A stretch of 64,000 nt of DNA from Ramlibacter sp. Leaf400 (GCF_001424545.1 NZ_LMQL01000012.1:129371-193370), one strand, 5' to 3'. Shown: positions 45,732 to 54,540, counted from the first letter of the stretch. Numbers and translations are program-made. The notes: generated from the letters alone by a model not told the origin.

Positions 45732-46096
45732 AGCCCCGTCTCCACGCGGATCGCGACTTCGCAGTCGTCGAAGATCTCCAGCTTGGCGATCTTCACGCGC
45801 ACGCCCAGCACGCCGGGCAGTTGCATCAGCCGGTGGGCCAGCTTGCCGATCAGGCTCTCCAGCAGGTTCACGTGCTCGGCGGTGCACTCCTCGATGATGA
45901 TGCGGCGCACCTTGCGGTAGTCCAGCACGTGCAGGATGTCGTCGTCGCGCGGCAGCAGCGGCTGCGGGCCGAGGTTGAGCTCGGCATCCACCTGGATCGG
46001 CTGCGGCGAGCCCTTCTCGTGTTCCAGGATGCCCAGGTTGGCGTCGAAGCGCAGCCCGGTGAGGGTGAGGGTCTGGGTGCCGGCGGCCTTGGCCAT
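45725..46096 (-). CDS. folB: Dihydroneopterin aldolase
   Basis: FolB converts dihydroneopterin to 6-hydroxymethyl-dihydropterin and glycolaldehyde in folate synthesis. This 123-residue form has the short tunnelling-fold. LRFDANLGILEHEK lies near the N-terminus, VLDYRKVRRII is in the middle and HVNLLESLIGKLA carries the conserved Glu. The catalytic Lys sits in VRVKIAKLE. The start ATG at 46096 follows the SDR stop by 20 bp. Together with the SDR upstream it forms a pterin pair. Confidence 0.93.
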   Translation of the reverse strand: MAKAAGTQTLTLTGLRFDANLGILEHEKGSPQPIQVDAELNLGPQPLLPRDDDILHVLDYRKVRRIIIEECTAEHVNLLESLIGKLAHRLMQLPGVLGVRVKIAKLEIFDDCEVAIRVETGLW

Positions 46097-46116
46097 GTCG
46101 TCCTGCCCGTGGGTCT

Positions 46117-46890
46117 TCACATCAGCGAGAAGTCGCGCTCGAACTTCATCAGGTGCTGGCCGCCGTCCACCAGCAGCGTGGTGCCGGTGATGGAGCGGTT
46201 CTCCAGCGCGAAGCGCACGGCGCCGGCCACGTCCTGCGCGCTGGACGAACGCCCGAGCGGCGAGAGCCGGTGCAGCCGCTCGAACTTCTCCTGCGACAAG
46301 AGATGGCTGGTGAGCGTGAGCCCCGGCGCGACGCCGACCACGCGCAGCTGCGGCGCCAGCGCCTGGGCCAGCAGGGTGGTGGCCGATTCGAGCGCCGCCT
46401 TCGACAGGGTGTAGCTGAAGAAGTCGGGGTTGGGGTTCCACAGCTTCTGGTCCAGCAGATTGACCACTACGCCTTCCGCCCCGCGGTCCCGCACGTGCTT
46501 GTGCAGCGCCTGCGCCAGCACCACCGGCGCCGCCGTGTTGGCCAGCAGGTGGGCCTGCAGGCCCTCATAGCCGAACGACTCGGCGCTGTCGTGTTCGAAG
46601 AGAGAAGCGTTGTTGACCACCGCCTCCACCGGCCCGAGCTGCGCCACCACCGCCGGCAGCAGCGCGCGCGCTTCGTCCTCGCGCGCCAGGTCCGCGGCGA
46701 AGGCGGCGAAGCGGGCGCCGGCCGGTGCGCGCGACGCGCAGTCGGCGACTGTCTGCTGCGCCTCCTGCGCCGAACGCCGGTAGTGCACCGCGACCTGCCA
46801 GCCGGCCGAGGCCAGCGCGAGCGCGATCTCGCGCCCGAGGCGCTGGCCGGCGCCGGTGACGAGGGCGGTGCGGAAGGAGGTCGCGGTCAC
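46117..46890 (-). CDS. SDR oxidoreductase, probable pteridine reductase (FolM/PTR1-like)
   Basis: This 257-residue short-chain dehydrogenase has NADP-binding TGAGQRLG near residue 11, NNAS, and the catalytic YTLSK pair. The TGxxxRLG form, with Arg where most SDRs have Ile, is typical of PTR1 and FolM pteridine reductases. SPLGRSSSAQDVA and the C-terminal DGGQHL fit too. The gene is next to folB, so reduction of dihydromonapterin or dihydrofolate is a reasonable inference. The start is GTG at 46890; the upstream ATG would run into the divergent methyltransferase gene. Confidence 0.82.
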   Translation of the reverse strand: MTATSFRTALVTGAGQRLGREIALALASAGWQVAVHYRRSAQEAQQTVADCASRAPAGARFAAFAADLAREDEARALLPAVVAQLGPVEAVVNNASLFEHDSAESFGYEGLQAHLLANTAAPVVLAQALHKHVRDRGAEGVVVNLLDQKLWNPNPDFFSYTLSKAALESATTLLAQALAPQLRVVGVAPGLTLTSHLLSQEKFERLHRLSPLGRSSSAQDVAGAVRFALENRSITGTTLLVDGGQHLMKFERDFSLM

Positions 46891-46915
46891 GGCAGGTTGG
46901 GGGCGGGGCAGCCCG

Positions 46916-46921
46916 CACAAT
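46916..46921 (+). promoter_or_regulatory. -10-like hexamer, possible leaderless start of the MidA-like gene
   Basis: CACAAT lies 6 nt before the GTG start, with no Shine-Dalgarno. Confidence 0.45.
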
Positions 46922-46927
46922 CGCGGG

Positions 46928-48022
46928 GTGAATCCCGAAACAGGCAGTGTAACGAGCGCCCTTGGCGCCCTGATCGCGCAGGCCATCGCGCGCGCCGGCG
47001 GCTGGCTGCCGTTCGACCGCTTCATGGCGCTGGCGCTGTACGCGCCCGGCCTGGGCTACTACGCCAACGCCTCGCGCAAGTTCGGCGCCATGCCGTCCTC
47101 GGGCAGCGACTTCGTCACCGCGCCGGAGCTCACGCCGCTGTTCGGTCGCGCGCTGGCACGGCAGGTGCGGCAGGCGCTCGACGCATCCGGCACGCACGAG
47201 GTGTGGGAGTTCGGCGCCGGCTCCGGCGCCCTGGCCGAACAGCTGCTGCAGGCCCTGGGCGACCGCGTGCGGTCCTACACCATCGTCGACCTCTCCAGCA
47301 CGTTGCGCGAGCGGCAGCGGCAGCGCCTGGCCGGGTTCGGCGGCAAGGTGCGCTGGGCCGGCGAACTGCCGGCGACCCTGCGCGGCGTGGTGGTCGGCAA
47401 CGAGGTGCTCGACGCGATGCCGGTGAAGCTGCTGCACCGCCTCGCCGGCACATGGCACGAGCGTGGGGTGGTGGTGGCGCAAGGGGGCCTGCGTTTCGAG
47501 GACCGGCCGACCGGGCTGCGCCCGCCGATCGAGGTCGACGGCCCGCACGACTACCTGACCGAGATCCACCCGCAGGCCCTCGCCTTCATCCGCACCCTGG
47601 CCGACCGGCTGGAGGCGGGCGCCGCCTTCTTCCTCGACTACGGCTTTCCCGAGCGCGAGTACTGGCACCCGCAGCGCCACATGGGCACGCTGATGTGCCA
47701 CCGCGGCCACCTGGCCGACGCCGATCCGCTGGACAGCGTGGGCGCCAAGGACATCACGGCCCACGTCGATTTCACCGGCATCGCGGTGGCGGCGCAGGAG
47801 ACCGGCCTGAACCTGCTGGGCTACACCTCGCAGGCGCACTTCCTCTTCAACTGCGGGCTGCTGGACCTGGCCGCCGGCGCGGACCTGCGCGACCAGGCCG
47901 CCGTGCAGAAGCTCGTCAACGAGCACGAGATGGGCGAGCTGTTCAAGGTCATCGGCCTGGCGCGGGGCGGCTTCTGGGACGCGATCGGTTTCTCGCGCGG
48001 CGATCGCACCGATCGGTTGTAA
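46928..48022 (+). CDS. SAM-dependent methyltransferase, MidA/NDUFAF7 family
   Basis: This 364-residue class I methyltransferase is of the MidA (DUF185) family. The mitochondrial homologue NDUFAF7 methylates an arginine of complex I. Motifs: PFDRFMALALYAPGLGYY at the N-terminus, GSDFVTAPELTPLFG, the SAM loop EFGAGSGALA near residue 97, GNEVLDAMPV, and the DYGFPEREY segment. The start is GTG at 46928 with no ribosome site and CACAAT 6 nt upstream; an earlier ATG would overlap the divergent SDR. The bacterial substrate is unknown. Confidence 0.88.
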   Translation: MNPETGSVTSALGALIAQAIARAGGWLPFDRFMALALYAPGLGYYANASRKFGAMPSSGSDFVTAPELTPLFGRALARQVRQALDASGTHEVWEFGAGSGALAEQLLQALGDRVRSYTIVDLSSTLRERQRQRLAGFGGKVRWAGELPATLRGVVVGNEVLDAMPVKLLHRLAGTWHERGVVVAQGGLRFEDRPTGLRPPIEVDGPHDYLTEIHPQALAFIRTLADRLEAGAAFFLDYGFPEREYWHPQRHMGTLMCHRGHLADADPLDSVGAKDITAHVDFTGIAVAAQETGLNLLGYTSQAHFLFNCGLLDLAAGADLRDQAAVQKLVNEHEMGELFKVIGLARGGFWDAIGFSRGDRTDRL

Positions 48023-48048
48023 GCGGCCACGGCCGGCGTGGCTCCCCC

Positions 48049-48054
48049 TACACT
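48049..48054 (+). promoter_or_regulatory. -10-like hexamer, possible leaderless start of the DUF2905 gene
   Basis: TACACT lies 6 nt before the ATG, with no Shine-Dalgarno. Confidence 0.4.
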
Positions 48055-48060
48055 GACTCC

Positions 48061-48255
48061 ATGATCCGCTGGTTCCTCGTCGTCTTCCTGGCCCTGATGC
48101 TGATCAGCTGGCTCACGCCGCTGCTGCAGCGCCTGGGCTTCGGCAAGCTGCCGGGCGACCTTCGCTTCAAGCTCTTCGGCCGCGAGTGGAACGTGCCGCT
48201 CGCCTCCACCCTCCTGCTCAGCATGCTTGCCGCCGGCCTCGCCCGGCTGATCTGA
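48061..48255 (+). CDS. DUF2905 small membrane protein
   Basis: This 64-residue protein has two membrane helices (about residues 3-24 and 46-63). Between them is the family-specific loop KLPGDLRFK, typical of DUF2905/YneK-like proteins that occur widely in bacteria. No function is known. It starts 38 bp after the MidA-like methyltransferase gene and ends 10 bp before the ROK gene, so it could be cotranscribed with either. Confidence 0.85.
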   Translation: MIRWFLVVFLALMLISWLTPLLQRLGFGKLPGDLRFKLFGREWNVPLASTLLLSMLAAGLARLI

Positions 48256-48265
48256 CCCGCACCGC

Positions 48266-49189
48266 ATGAAAGCCTGCATCGACATCGGCGGCACCAAGGT
48301 GGCCGTCAGCCTGAACGACGGCAGCGGCCTCGAACTGGTCGCCCGCCGCAGCGAACCCACCGCCAAGGAAGGCGACAACGACGCGCTTGCCGTGCAGGTG
48401 CTGCGCATGGTCGAGGCGGCCTGCGCCGAAGCCGGCGTGCCGTCCGGCCAGGTGCAGTGCGCGGGCGTGTCCTCCTGCGGGCCGTTCGTGATGGTCGACC
48501 GGCGCATCGAACTGGCCGCGCCCAACATCTGCGGCGGCCTGGCCGGGGGAGGGCGCGGGCTGCCGAACGACTGGATGACCGCGCTGCTGGAAGCCCCGCT
48601 GGCGCAGCGCTTCCGCCAGCTGCGCATCGAGAACGACTGCGTGGCGGCGCTCGAGGCCGAGCGCCGCTGGGGCGCGCTGCAGGGGGTGGACGACTGCGCC
48701 TACGTGACGTGGAGCACGGGCATCGGCACCGGGCTGTGCGTCGACGGTCACGTGCTGCGCGGCAAGAACGGCAACGCGGGGCATGCCGGCCACATGTTCG
48801 TGAGCGACAACGACGATGCGCTGTGCGGCTGCGGGAACATCGGCGACCTCGAGGCGCTGGTGGCCGGCGCGTCGGTGGCGCATCGCTTCGGCGCCGATGC
48901 CGCCACGCTGTTGAAGCGGGCCCAGGCCGGCGACGCCGGTGCGGTCAGGATCGTCGAGGAGCTGTGCCGCGTGCTCGGCCGGGGCCTGTACAACCTGGTG
49001 GTCACGCTGGACCTGCGCCGCATCAGCCTGGGCGGCAGCGTGTACTGGAACAACCGCGACTACCTGCTGCCGCGCCTGCGCGAGCACGTGGCGGGGCATT
49101 TGCCGGCGCTGACGGCGGGGTGTGAGCTGGTGACTGCCGGGTTGGAAAACCGGGTCGGCGACTACGCGGCGCTCGCGCTGATCGCCTGA
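48266..49189 (+). CDS. ROK family sugar kinase / regulator-like protein
   Basis: This 307-residue protein has the ROK (repressor, ORF, kinase) fold without an N-terminal DNA-binding domain, so it is more likely a sugar kinase. The phosphate-1 loop is DIGGTKVAV at the N-terminus. The ROK zinc motif is represented by GHAGHMFVS and CGCGNIGDLEAL. The sugar-binding Asp is in IENDCVAA and the second phosphate motif is STGIGTGL. Glucose, fructose or N-acetylsugars are possible substrates. It starts 10 bp after the DUF2905 gene. Confidence 0.88.
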   Translation: MKACIDIGGTKVAVSLNDGSGLELVARRSEPTAKEGDNDALAVQVLRMVEAACAEAGVPSGQVQCAGVSSCGPFVMVDRRIELAAPNICGGLAGGGRGLPNDWMTALLEAPLAQRFRQLRIENDCVAALEAERRWGALQGVDDCAYVTWSTGIGTGLCVDGHVLRGKNGNAGHAGHMFVSDNDDALCGCGNIGDLEALVAGASVAHRFGADAATLLKRAQAGDAGAVRIVEELCRVLGRGLYNLVVTLDLRRISLGGSVYWNNRDYLLPRLREHVAGHLPALTAGCELVTAGLENRVGDYAALALIA

Positions 49190-49196
49190 CGGTCTT

Positions 49197-49318
49197 GCTC
49201 CCTCCCCCTCCGGGGGAGGGTTGGGGTGGGGGCACGCCCGTCGACTGATCGATCCCGCGCTTCATCAATTCCCGCAGCGCCCCCACCCTGCCCTCCCCCG
49301 GAGGGGGAGGGAAAAGAA
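49197..49318. repeat. C-rich interspersed repeat, inverted pair between convergent genes
   Basis: The copy at 49199-49236 (CTCCCTCCCCCTCCGGGGG, then GGGTTGGGGTGGGGGC) faces an inverse copy at 49280-49315. It lies in the gap between ROK and cca, whose 3' ends converge, and abuts the cca stop. This pair has the opposite arm order to the ones at 7354-7482 and 14452-14582. Confidence 0.8.
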
Positions 49319-49320
49319 CA

Positions 49321-50550
49321 TCAGGCCGCGACCAGGAACGCTTCCACCGCCTTCACCCTGGCCTTGTGGATCCACTCCCCCACCCCCGGCCCCGTCACGC
49401 CTTTCGCCTGCGCCGCCGCCGCGACCTCGCTGGTGCTCACCTGCTGCGCCGCCTTCAGCGCGCCCAGCAGCCTGGGCTTGGGCTCGTACGCCTTCTCCTC
49501 CAGCCCCAGCCTCCCCCGCGCATCGCACTCGCACGCCAGCAGCACGTCGGCAAACCGCTGCGGCTTGCGGAAGGCATCGCAGCGCTCCAGCAGCCGCACC
49601 ACCGCCGCCCCGCCGAACTCGCTGCTGCGGTGGATGTTGCCGTGCTCGCGCGCAACCACGTCGGCCAGCTCGTTGCATTCGGTCGGCACGCGCAACCGCT
49701 GCGCCACTTTCTTGAGCAGGCGCGCGCTGCGGTCCTCGTGCCCGATGTGCCGGGGCAGCACCGCGGCCGGCGTCGTGCCCTTGCCCAGGTCGTGCGTCAG
49801 GCAGGCAAAGCGCACGGGCAGGTTCGCCTGCAGCCGTGCGCACATGTCCAGCACCATCATCAGGTGCACGCCGGTGTCGACCTCCGGGTGGTACTCGGCG
49901 CGCTGCGGCACGCCCCAGAGCCGGTCGACCTCGGGCAGCAGCCGTTGCAGCGCGCCGCATTCGCGCAGCACCTCGAACATGCGCGAAGGACGCTGCTCCA
50001 TCAGCCCGCGCGCCAGTTCCTGCCAGACGCGCTCGGGCACCAGCGCATCGACCTCGCCGGCCTCGACCATGCCGCGCATCAGCGCCATCGTCTCCGGCGC
50101 CACGCCGAAGTCGGAAAAGCGCGCGGCGAAGCGGGCCAGCCGCAGGATGCGCACCGGGTCCTCGCGGAAGGCCTCGGTCACGTGGCGCAGCACGCGCGCG
50201 CGCAGGTCCGCCTGCCCGTTGAAGGGATCGATCAGGCGGCCCTCACCGTCCTGCGCCACCGCATTGATGGTGAGGTCGCGACGCGCCAGGTCTTCTTCCA
50301 GCGTGACGCCGGGATCGGCATGGAAGGCGAAGCCGTGGTAGCCGCGGCCGGTCTTGCGCTCGGTGCGCGCCAGCGCGTACTCCTCGCGCGTCTCGGGGTG
50401 CAGGAAGACGGGGAAATCGCGGCCGACGGGCAGGTAGCCCTGCGCCACCATCTGCTCCGGCGTCGCGCCGACGACGACCCAGTCGTGGTCGTTCACCGGC
50501 AGTCCCAGCAGCGCATCGCGGACCGCACCCCCCACCATGAACGTCTGCAT
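49321..50550 (-). CDS. cca: Multifunctional CCA tRNA nucleotidyltransferase
   Basis: This 409-residue class II enzyme adds or repairs the 3'-CCA of tRNAs. The head begins MQTFMVGGAVRDALLG, with the metal pair in DHDWVVVG (usually DxD). RRDLTINAVA and DPFNGQADL follow, then EDPVRILR. A C-terminal HD domain is present (CLTHDLGKG near residue 250), as in E. coli-type multifunctional CCA with phosphohydrolase activity. TACACT lies 6 nt before the ATG, with no ribosome site. It is convergent with the ROK gene across a repeat element. Confidence 0.96.
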   Translation of the reverse strand: MQTFMVGGAVRDALLGLPVNDHDWVVVGATPEQMVAQGYLPVGRDFPVFLHPETREEYALARTERKTGRGYHGFAFHADPGVTLEEDLARRDLTINAVAQDGEGRLIDPFNGQADLRARVLRHVTEAFREDPVRILRLARFAARFSDFGVAPETMALMRGMVEAGEVDALVPERVWQELARGLMEQRPSRMFEVLRECGALQRLLPEVDRLWGVPQRAEYHPEVDTGVHLMMVLDMCARLQANLPVRFACLTHDLGKGTTPAAVLPRHIGHEDRSARLLKKVAQRLRVPTECNELADVVAREHGNIHRSSEFGGAAVVRLLERCDAFRKPQRFADVLLACECDARGRLGLEEKAYEPKPRLLGALKAAQQVSTSEVAAAAQAKGVTGPGVGEWIHKARVKAVEAFLVAA

Positions 50551-50556
50551 GGCGGC

Positions 50557-50562
50557 AGTGTA
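50557..50562 (-). promoter_or_regulatory. -10-like hexamer, possible leaderless start of cca
   Basis: TACACT on the minus strand lies 6 nt before the cca ATG, with no Shine-Dalgarno. Confidence 0.4.
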
Positions 50563-50584
50563 AGCCGCACCTTCGCGGCGCCGT

Positions 50585-51268
50585 TCAGCGTGCGGTGCGG
50601 TAAGGCTCGTCGAACTCCACGAAGTCCTTTTCTTCCAGCGCGTCGTCGATCCAGGCCTTCACCCCCGGCAGGGCACAGACGCGGCGGATGTAGTCGGTGA
50701 CGTGCCCCGGCACCGGCAGCGCGTAGTTGCGCAGCCGCATGCACACCGGCGCGAAGAAGGCGTCGGCGACGCTGAAGGCGCCGAACAGCATCGGCCCGCG
50801 GTGCTGCTCCAGCAGGTCGCTCCACATCGCCACGATGCGCTGCACGTCCTCGCGCACGGCGGGCTGGTCGCGCCAGACCAGGGCGCCGATCTGCGGCAGC
50901 GAGGCCTCGATGTTCATCGGGCAGTGGTTGCGCAGCGCGGAAAAGCCCGAGTGCATTTCCGCGCAGACGCTGCGGGCGCGCGCCCGGGCCTTGGCGTCCC
51001 GGGGCCACAGCTGCTTGTCGGGGAAGCGCTCGGCGGCGTACTCGCAGATCGCCAGCGAGTCCCAGACCGCCAGGCCGTCGTCCACCAGCACCGGCACCTT
51101 GCCGACCGGGTTCACTCCGGCGATGGCCTGCTTGAAGCTGGATCCGGAAGCGAACGAATCGAATCGGACCTTGACCTCCTCGAACGGGATGCCGGCCTGG
51201 CGCAGCAGCACCCAGGGCCGCATGGACCAGGACGAGTAGTTCTTGTTGCCGATGTAGAGCTGGAGCAT
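50585..51268 (-). CDS. Glutathione S-transferase family protein
   Basis: This 227-residue GST has an N-terminal thioredoxin fold. LYIGNKNYSSWSMRPWVLL carries the likely glutathione-activating Ser/Tyr, and GKVPVLVDDG is the cis-Pro loop. DSLAICEYAAERFP follows and leads into an all-helical C-terminal domain. The opening resembles the zeta/YfcF-like bacterial GSTs annotated as stand-alone detoxification enzymes. Substrates are not predictable. It is followed 34 bp later by cca on the same strand. Confidence 0.9.
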   Translation of the reverse strand: MLQLYIGNKNYSSWSMRPWVLLRQAGIPFEEVKVRFDSFASGSSFKQAIAGVNPVGKVPVLVDDGLAVWDSLAICEYAAERFPDKQLWPRDAKARARARSVCAEMHSGFSALRNHCPMNIEASLPQIGALVWRDQPAVREDVQRIVAMWSDLLEQHRGPMLFGAFSVADAFFAPVCMRLRNYALPVPGHVTDYIRRVCALPGVKAWIDDALEEKDFVEFDEPYRTAR

Positions 51269-51353
51269 GGGGATTCCCGGAAAGTCCGAAGTGGCCCGAT
51301 GCTAGTGGCGGGGCCCGGCGGCATTGATGCCGGATGGCCCCGCCATTGATGCG

Positions 51354-51884
51354 TCAGCCGCGCGTGTCCGGCTCGCGCGGGGTGACGATGCGGTGCTGCC
51401 GGCGGCGGCCGTCGAAGAACCGCCGCAGGGGCCCTTCCATCGTCAGGATGGCCAGCGCCAGCAGCGTGCTGAGCACCGCCGTGGCGTCGCGGCCGAGCCC
51501 GGCGGCCATGCCGATGGCCGCGATCATCCAGAGGCTGGCCGAGGTGGTGAGGCCCTGCACCTGCTCCTCGCTCGCCGCCTTGAGGATGGCGCCGGCGCAC
51601 AGGAACCCCACGCCGGCCAGCAGGCCCTGGATGACGCGGCTGAGATCGGCCAGCTCGATGCCCGCCTGCAAGGGGATCAGCACGAACAGGGCCGAGCCCA
51701 GCGCCACCAGCATGTGGGTGCGCAGGCCGGCGGCCTTGCCCGCGAGTTCGCGCTCCAGCCCCACCAGCGCGCCCAGGAAGGCGGCGACCAGCAGGCGCAC
51801 CACCACGCGGGTGAGCTGCTCCAGGTCGGGGATGTCCGAGAACTCGGCGACGACGGTGCGGGCGATCGTGTCCCAGGCGGACAT
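51354..51884 (-). CDS. MgtC/SapB family protein
   Basis: This 176-residue inner-membrane protein has four to five helices and the MgtC signature: LLVAAFLGALVGLERELAGKAAGLRTHMLV near residues 30-60 (key residues G, E, R, G, R, T). VGFLCAGAIL follows. MgtC proteins influence F-type ATPase activity, magnesium homeostasis and virulence in pathogens. The C-terminal ACT-like domain of Salmonella MgtC is missing, as in SapB. It lies between the lytic transglycosylase gene and the GST gene on the same strand. Confidence 0.9.
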   Translation of the reverse strand: MSAWDTIARTVVAEFSDIPDLEQLTRVVVRLLVAAFLGALVGLERELAGKAAGLRTHMLVALGSALFVLIPLQAGIELADLSRVIQGLLAGVGFLCAGAILKAASEEQVQGLTTSASLWMIAAIGMAAGLGRDATAVLSTLLALAILTMEGPLRRFFDGRRRQHRIVTPREPDTRG

Positions 51885-51950
51885 CAGGAAACCTCCGTGC
51901 TTCGCACTGCGGTGCGAGCCGCTTCGGACGGCCGGGCGCGGCTCATGCGG

Positions 51951-53942
51951 TCAGGGCAGCTCGCGGTTGGGCTCGGGCATCGCCGCATCGCGGGGGCCCA
52001 CCATGCCCAGGCGCGACTTGAGCGACTGCGGCTGGCCGCTGAGCACGGCGGCGTACATCGTCGCGTTGGCCAGCACCTTCTTGACGTAGTCGCGGGTCTC
52101 GTTGAACGGCACGTTCTCGGCCCAGGCGGCCGCCTCGACCACCGGGCCGTTGCGCCAGTTGCGCGGGCGGCTGGGCCCGGCGTTGTAGGCGGCCGCGGCC
52201 AGCGGCATGGAGCCGTTGAAGTCGTCCAGCACCAGCTTGAGGTAGCCGGTGCCGATGGCGATGTTGGTGTCGCGGTCGGTGAGCTGGTCGGGCGTGAAGC
52301 CGTTCAGGCCGATGCGCCGCGCGGTCCAGCGGGCCGTGGCCGGCATCACCTGCATCAGGCCGGAGGCGCCCACGTGCGAGCGCGCGTCCATCACGAAGCG
52401 GCTTTCCTGGCGGATCAGGCCGTACACGTAGGCCGGGTCCAGGCCGATGTCCTGGGCGCGGCGCACCACGGCGTCGCGGAAGGGCATGGGAAAGCGCTGC
52501 TCGACGTCGAACTCGCCGCGGGTGCGCTCGCTGGTGTTGATGCAGCGGTCCCAGACCTCGCGTTCGCAGGCGATGGCGGCGGCAGCCAGCAGTTCGCGGT
52601 CGCCCAGGCCGCCGGGGCGCGCCAGGTTGGTGCCGTAGTTCCACTCGCGCACGCCCTCCGACCGCAGGCCGATCGAGATGGCGTGCAGGCCGCGGTTGAG
52701 GCTCGGGTTGGCGCGGGCCGCGTCCTTTTCTTCCGCGGTGAGCGGGGCCGGCCGCTCGGGCACGGCGATGGGGCGGCCGAGCTCTTCCAGCGCGAGCTGC
52801 TCGTAGAAGCCGCGCGGCGAGGCGATGCCTTCCAGCAGCTTGATGGCATCGGCACGCTGGCCTTCCCGGCCCGAGGCGAGCAGCGCGCGCGCCTTCCAGT
52901 ACTGCCAGGTGGTGTCCTTGCGGGCGTCGTCGCTCATCGCGTCGATGGCGGACTGCAGCGCGTCCCAGCGCGGCGTGTTGCCGGCGCGCAGGGCGGCACG
53001 GGCCTTCCACGCCAGCATGTCGTCGGTGAGGTCGCTGTCGCGGGTCACGCGGGCGTAGTGGCCCAGGGCGTCGGGGCTCAGGCGCTGCGCGGCCTGCTTG
53101 CCCAGCACGCCCCAGACCCAGTTGCGCTCCTCGGGCGAGAGCTGCGGGCCCCACTTGCGGTCCAGCAGCTGGGCGGCGTTGTCGGTGTCGCTGGTGGCCA
53201 GCTTGATCAGCGCCAGGCCGATCATCTCCTTGCGCGTGCGCGAAGCGACGGTCACGCGGCTGGTGAGGAATCGCGAGGGGCTGGCGTTGATCTCAGCCAG
53301 CACCGGCAGCGATTCGGGCGCCACCAGTTCCACCGCGCCGGCCACGTTGCGGGGCCGGTTGCCTTCCATGGCGATGCGCGCCTTGCGCCAGACGTCGGCC
53401 GTGGTCAGCCGGTGGCGGCCGCTGCCTTCGGCCACCAGCCGGGCGGCGGCCTGGGTGCAGGCATCGCCGTTGTCGCGCTGTGCGAACCAGAGGCGGCGCA
53501 CCTCGTCGTCCAGCGACGCGGGCGCGGCGGCGCCATCGCGCAGGTGCTGCACCAGCAGGGCGTAGCAGCGCACCTGCGGATCGTCGTTCATGCGAAAGCG
53601 CGGATGCTCCTCGGCGAAGGCGGCCCAGTCGCGCCGCTGCCCCAGGAGCAGCAGCCAGTCGTTGCGCAGGCGGTCCTCCTGGTAGGTGCCGGCATAGCGG
53701 GAGAAGAAGTCCTGCACTTCCTGCGGCGTGGCGGTGTCCAGCCGGGAATTGAGCTCCCAGTACGCGGCCCACGGCTCCAGCAGGTGGCCTCGCACCTGCG
53801 GCAGCAGCTGCGACAGCCGGGGCTTCTGCCCCTTCTGCCAGGCCTGCGCCATCTCGAGGATGGCCTCATCCCCCCTGCCCTGCGCGCACGCCGTGGAGGC
53901 GAGCGCGGCCATGATCAATGTCAGAATCGCCCGGAACTTCAT
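51951..53942 (-). CDS. Soluble lytic murein transglycosylase (Slt family)
   Basis: This 663-residue periplasmic enzyme cleaves glycan strands to 1,6-anhydromuropeptides. The signal peptide is MKFRAILTLIMAALASTACAQ. A long superhelical U/L-domain (about residues 25-470) is followed by a C-terminal goose-lysozyme-like domain. There the catalytic Glu is in IRQESRF, then SHVGASGLMQVMPATA and AAAYNAGPSR. The length matches Slt70 (about 645). The start ATG at 53942 is 10 bp from the divergent cyclo-ligase ATG, with CATAAT 7 nt upstream. Its anhydro products would feed AnmK, encoded elsewhere in the window. Confidence 0.94.
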   Translation of the reverse strand: MKFRAILTLIMAALASTACAQGRGDEAILEMAQAWQKGQKPRLSQLLPQVRGHLLEPWAAYWELNSRLDTATPQEVQDFFSRYAGTYQEDRLRNDWLLLLGQRRDWAAFAEEHPRFRMNDDPQVRCYALLVQHLRDGAAAPASLDDEVRRLWFAQRDNGDACTQAAARLVAEGSGRHRLTTADVWRKARIAMEGNRPRNVAGAVELVAPESLPVLAEINASPSRFLTSRVTVASRTRKEMIGLALIKLATSDTDNAAQLLDRKWGPQLSPEERNWVWGVLGKQAAQRLSPDALGHYARVTRDSDLTDDMLAWKARAALRAGNTPRWDALQSAIDAMSDDARKDTTWQYWKARALLASGREGQRADAIKLLEGIASPRGFYEQLALEELGRPIAVPERPAPLTAEEKDAARANPSLNRGLHAISIGLRSEGVREWNYGTNLARPGGLGDRELLAAAAIACEREVWDRCINTSERTRGEFDVEQRFPMPFRDAVVRRAQDIGLDPAYVYGLIRQESRFVMDARSHVGASGLMQVMPATARWTARRIGLNGFTPDQLTDRDTNIAIGTGYLKLVLDDFNGSMPLAAAAYNAGPSRPRNWRNGPVVEAAAWAENVPFNETRDYVKKVLANATMYAAVLSGQPQSLKSRLGMVGPRDAAMPEPNRELP

Positions 53943-53949
53943 CGCAGGG

Positions 53950-53955
53950 ATTATG
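53950..53955 (-). promoter_or_regulatory. -10-like hexamer, possible leaderless start of the lytic transglycosylase
   Basis: CATAAT on the minus strand lies 7 nt before the ATG. It overlaps the start codon of the divergent cyclo-ligase gene. Confidence 0.4.
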
Positions 53956-54540
53956 AGCACGCCGGACGACAAAATTGCCTTGCGCCGGCGCCTGATCGAG
54001 GAGCGGCTGAACCTCCCGGACCGCATGCTGCGCGCCGACCTGCTGCAGCGCGTGATGCGGATCTGGCTGGTGGGCCGCTCCGACACGGTGATCGGCGCCT
54101 ATTGGCCCATCAAGGGCGAATTCGACCCGCTGCCGGCGCTGCACCGCTGGAAGGAGGACGGCGAACTCCTGGACCAGCCGCAATTGCGAAGAATCGGCCT
54201 GCCCGTGGTCGACAAGCTGCACAAGACGCTCAAATTTCACGCCTGGTTCCCGGGCTGCCCGATGGAGGAGGACGCCTACGGCATCCCCAAGCCCAAGGAC
54301 ACCGAGGTGATCGTGCCCACGCTGCTGTTCGTGCCCTGCGTGGGCTACGGGCCGGGCGGCTTCCGCCTGGGGTACGGCGGCGGCTTCTACGACCGCACGC
54401 TGGCCAAGCTCGAACCCAGGCCGTTCACGGCGGGTCTGGGGTACACGATGGGGTACGTGGACGACCTGGAGCCCGAGCCGCACGACGTGCCGCTGGATGC
54501 GATCCTCAATGACAACGGGGTGGTCTGGCCGATGCGGTGA
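53953..54540 (+). CDS. 5-formyltetrahydrofolate cyclo-ligase family protein
   Basis: This 195-residue enzyme converts 5-formyl-THF to 5,10-methenyl-THF with ATP, salvaging a stable folate. The N-terminal RRRLIEERLNLP is basic, as in the family. VGYGPGGFRLGYGGGFYDR is the ATP/folate signature (given here in pieces: GYG, GYGGGFYDR). The ATG at 53953 is 10 bp from the start of the divergent transglycosylase gene. In many proteobacteria this gene (ygfA/fau) follows zapA and 6S RNA; neither is here. Confidence 0.92.
   Translation: MSTPDDKIALRRRLIEERLNLPDRMLRADLLQRVMRIWLVGRSDTVIGAYWPIKGEFDPLPALHRWKEDGELLDQPQLRRIGLPVVDKLHKTLKFHAWFPGCPMEEDAYGIPKPKDTEVIVPTLLFVPCVGYGPGGFRLGYGGGFYDRTLAKLEPRPFTAGLGYTMGYVDDLEPEPHDVPLDAILNDNGVVWPMR

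Noticed and set aside
51324-54512. 1062-residue plus-strand frame opposite MgtC and the lytic transglycosylase
   Set aside because: Antisense shadow. Its last part merely overlaps the cyclo-ligase in the wrong frame.
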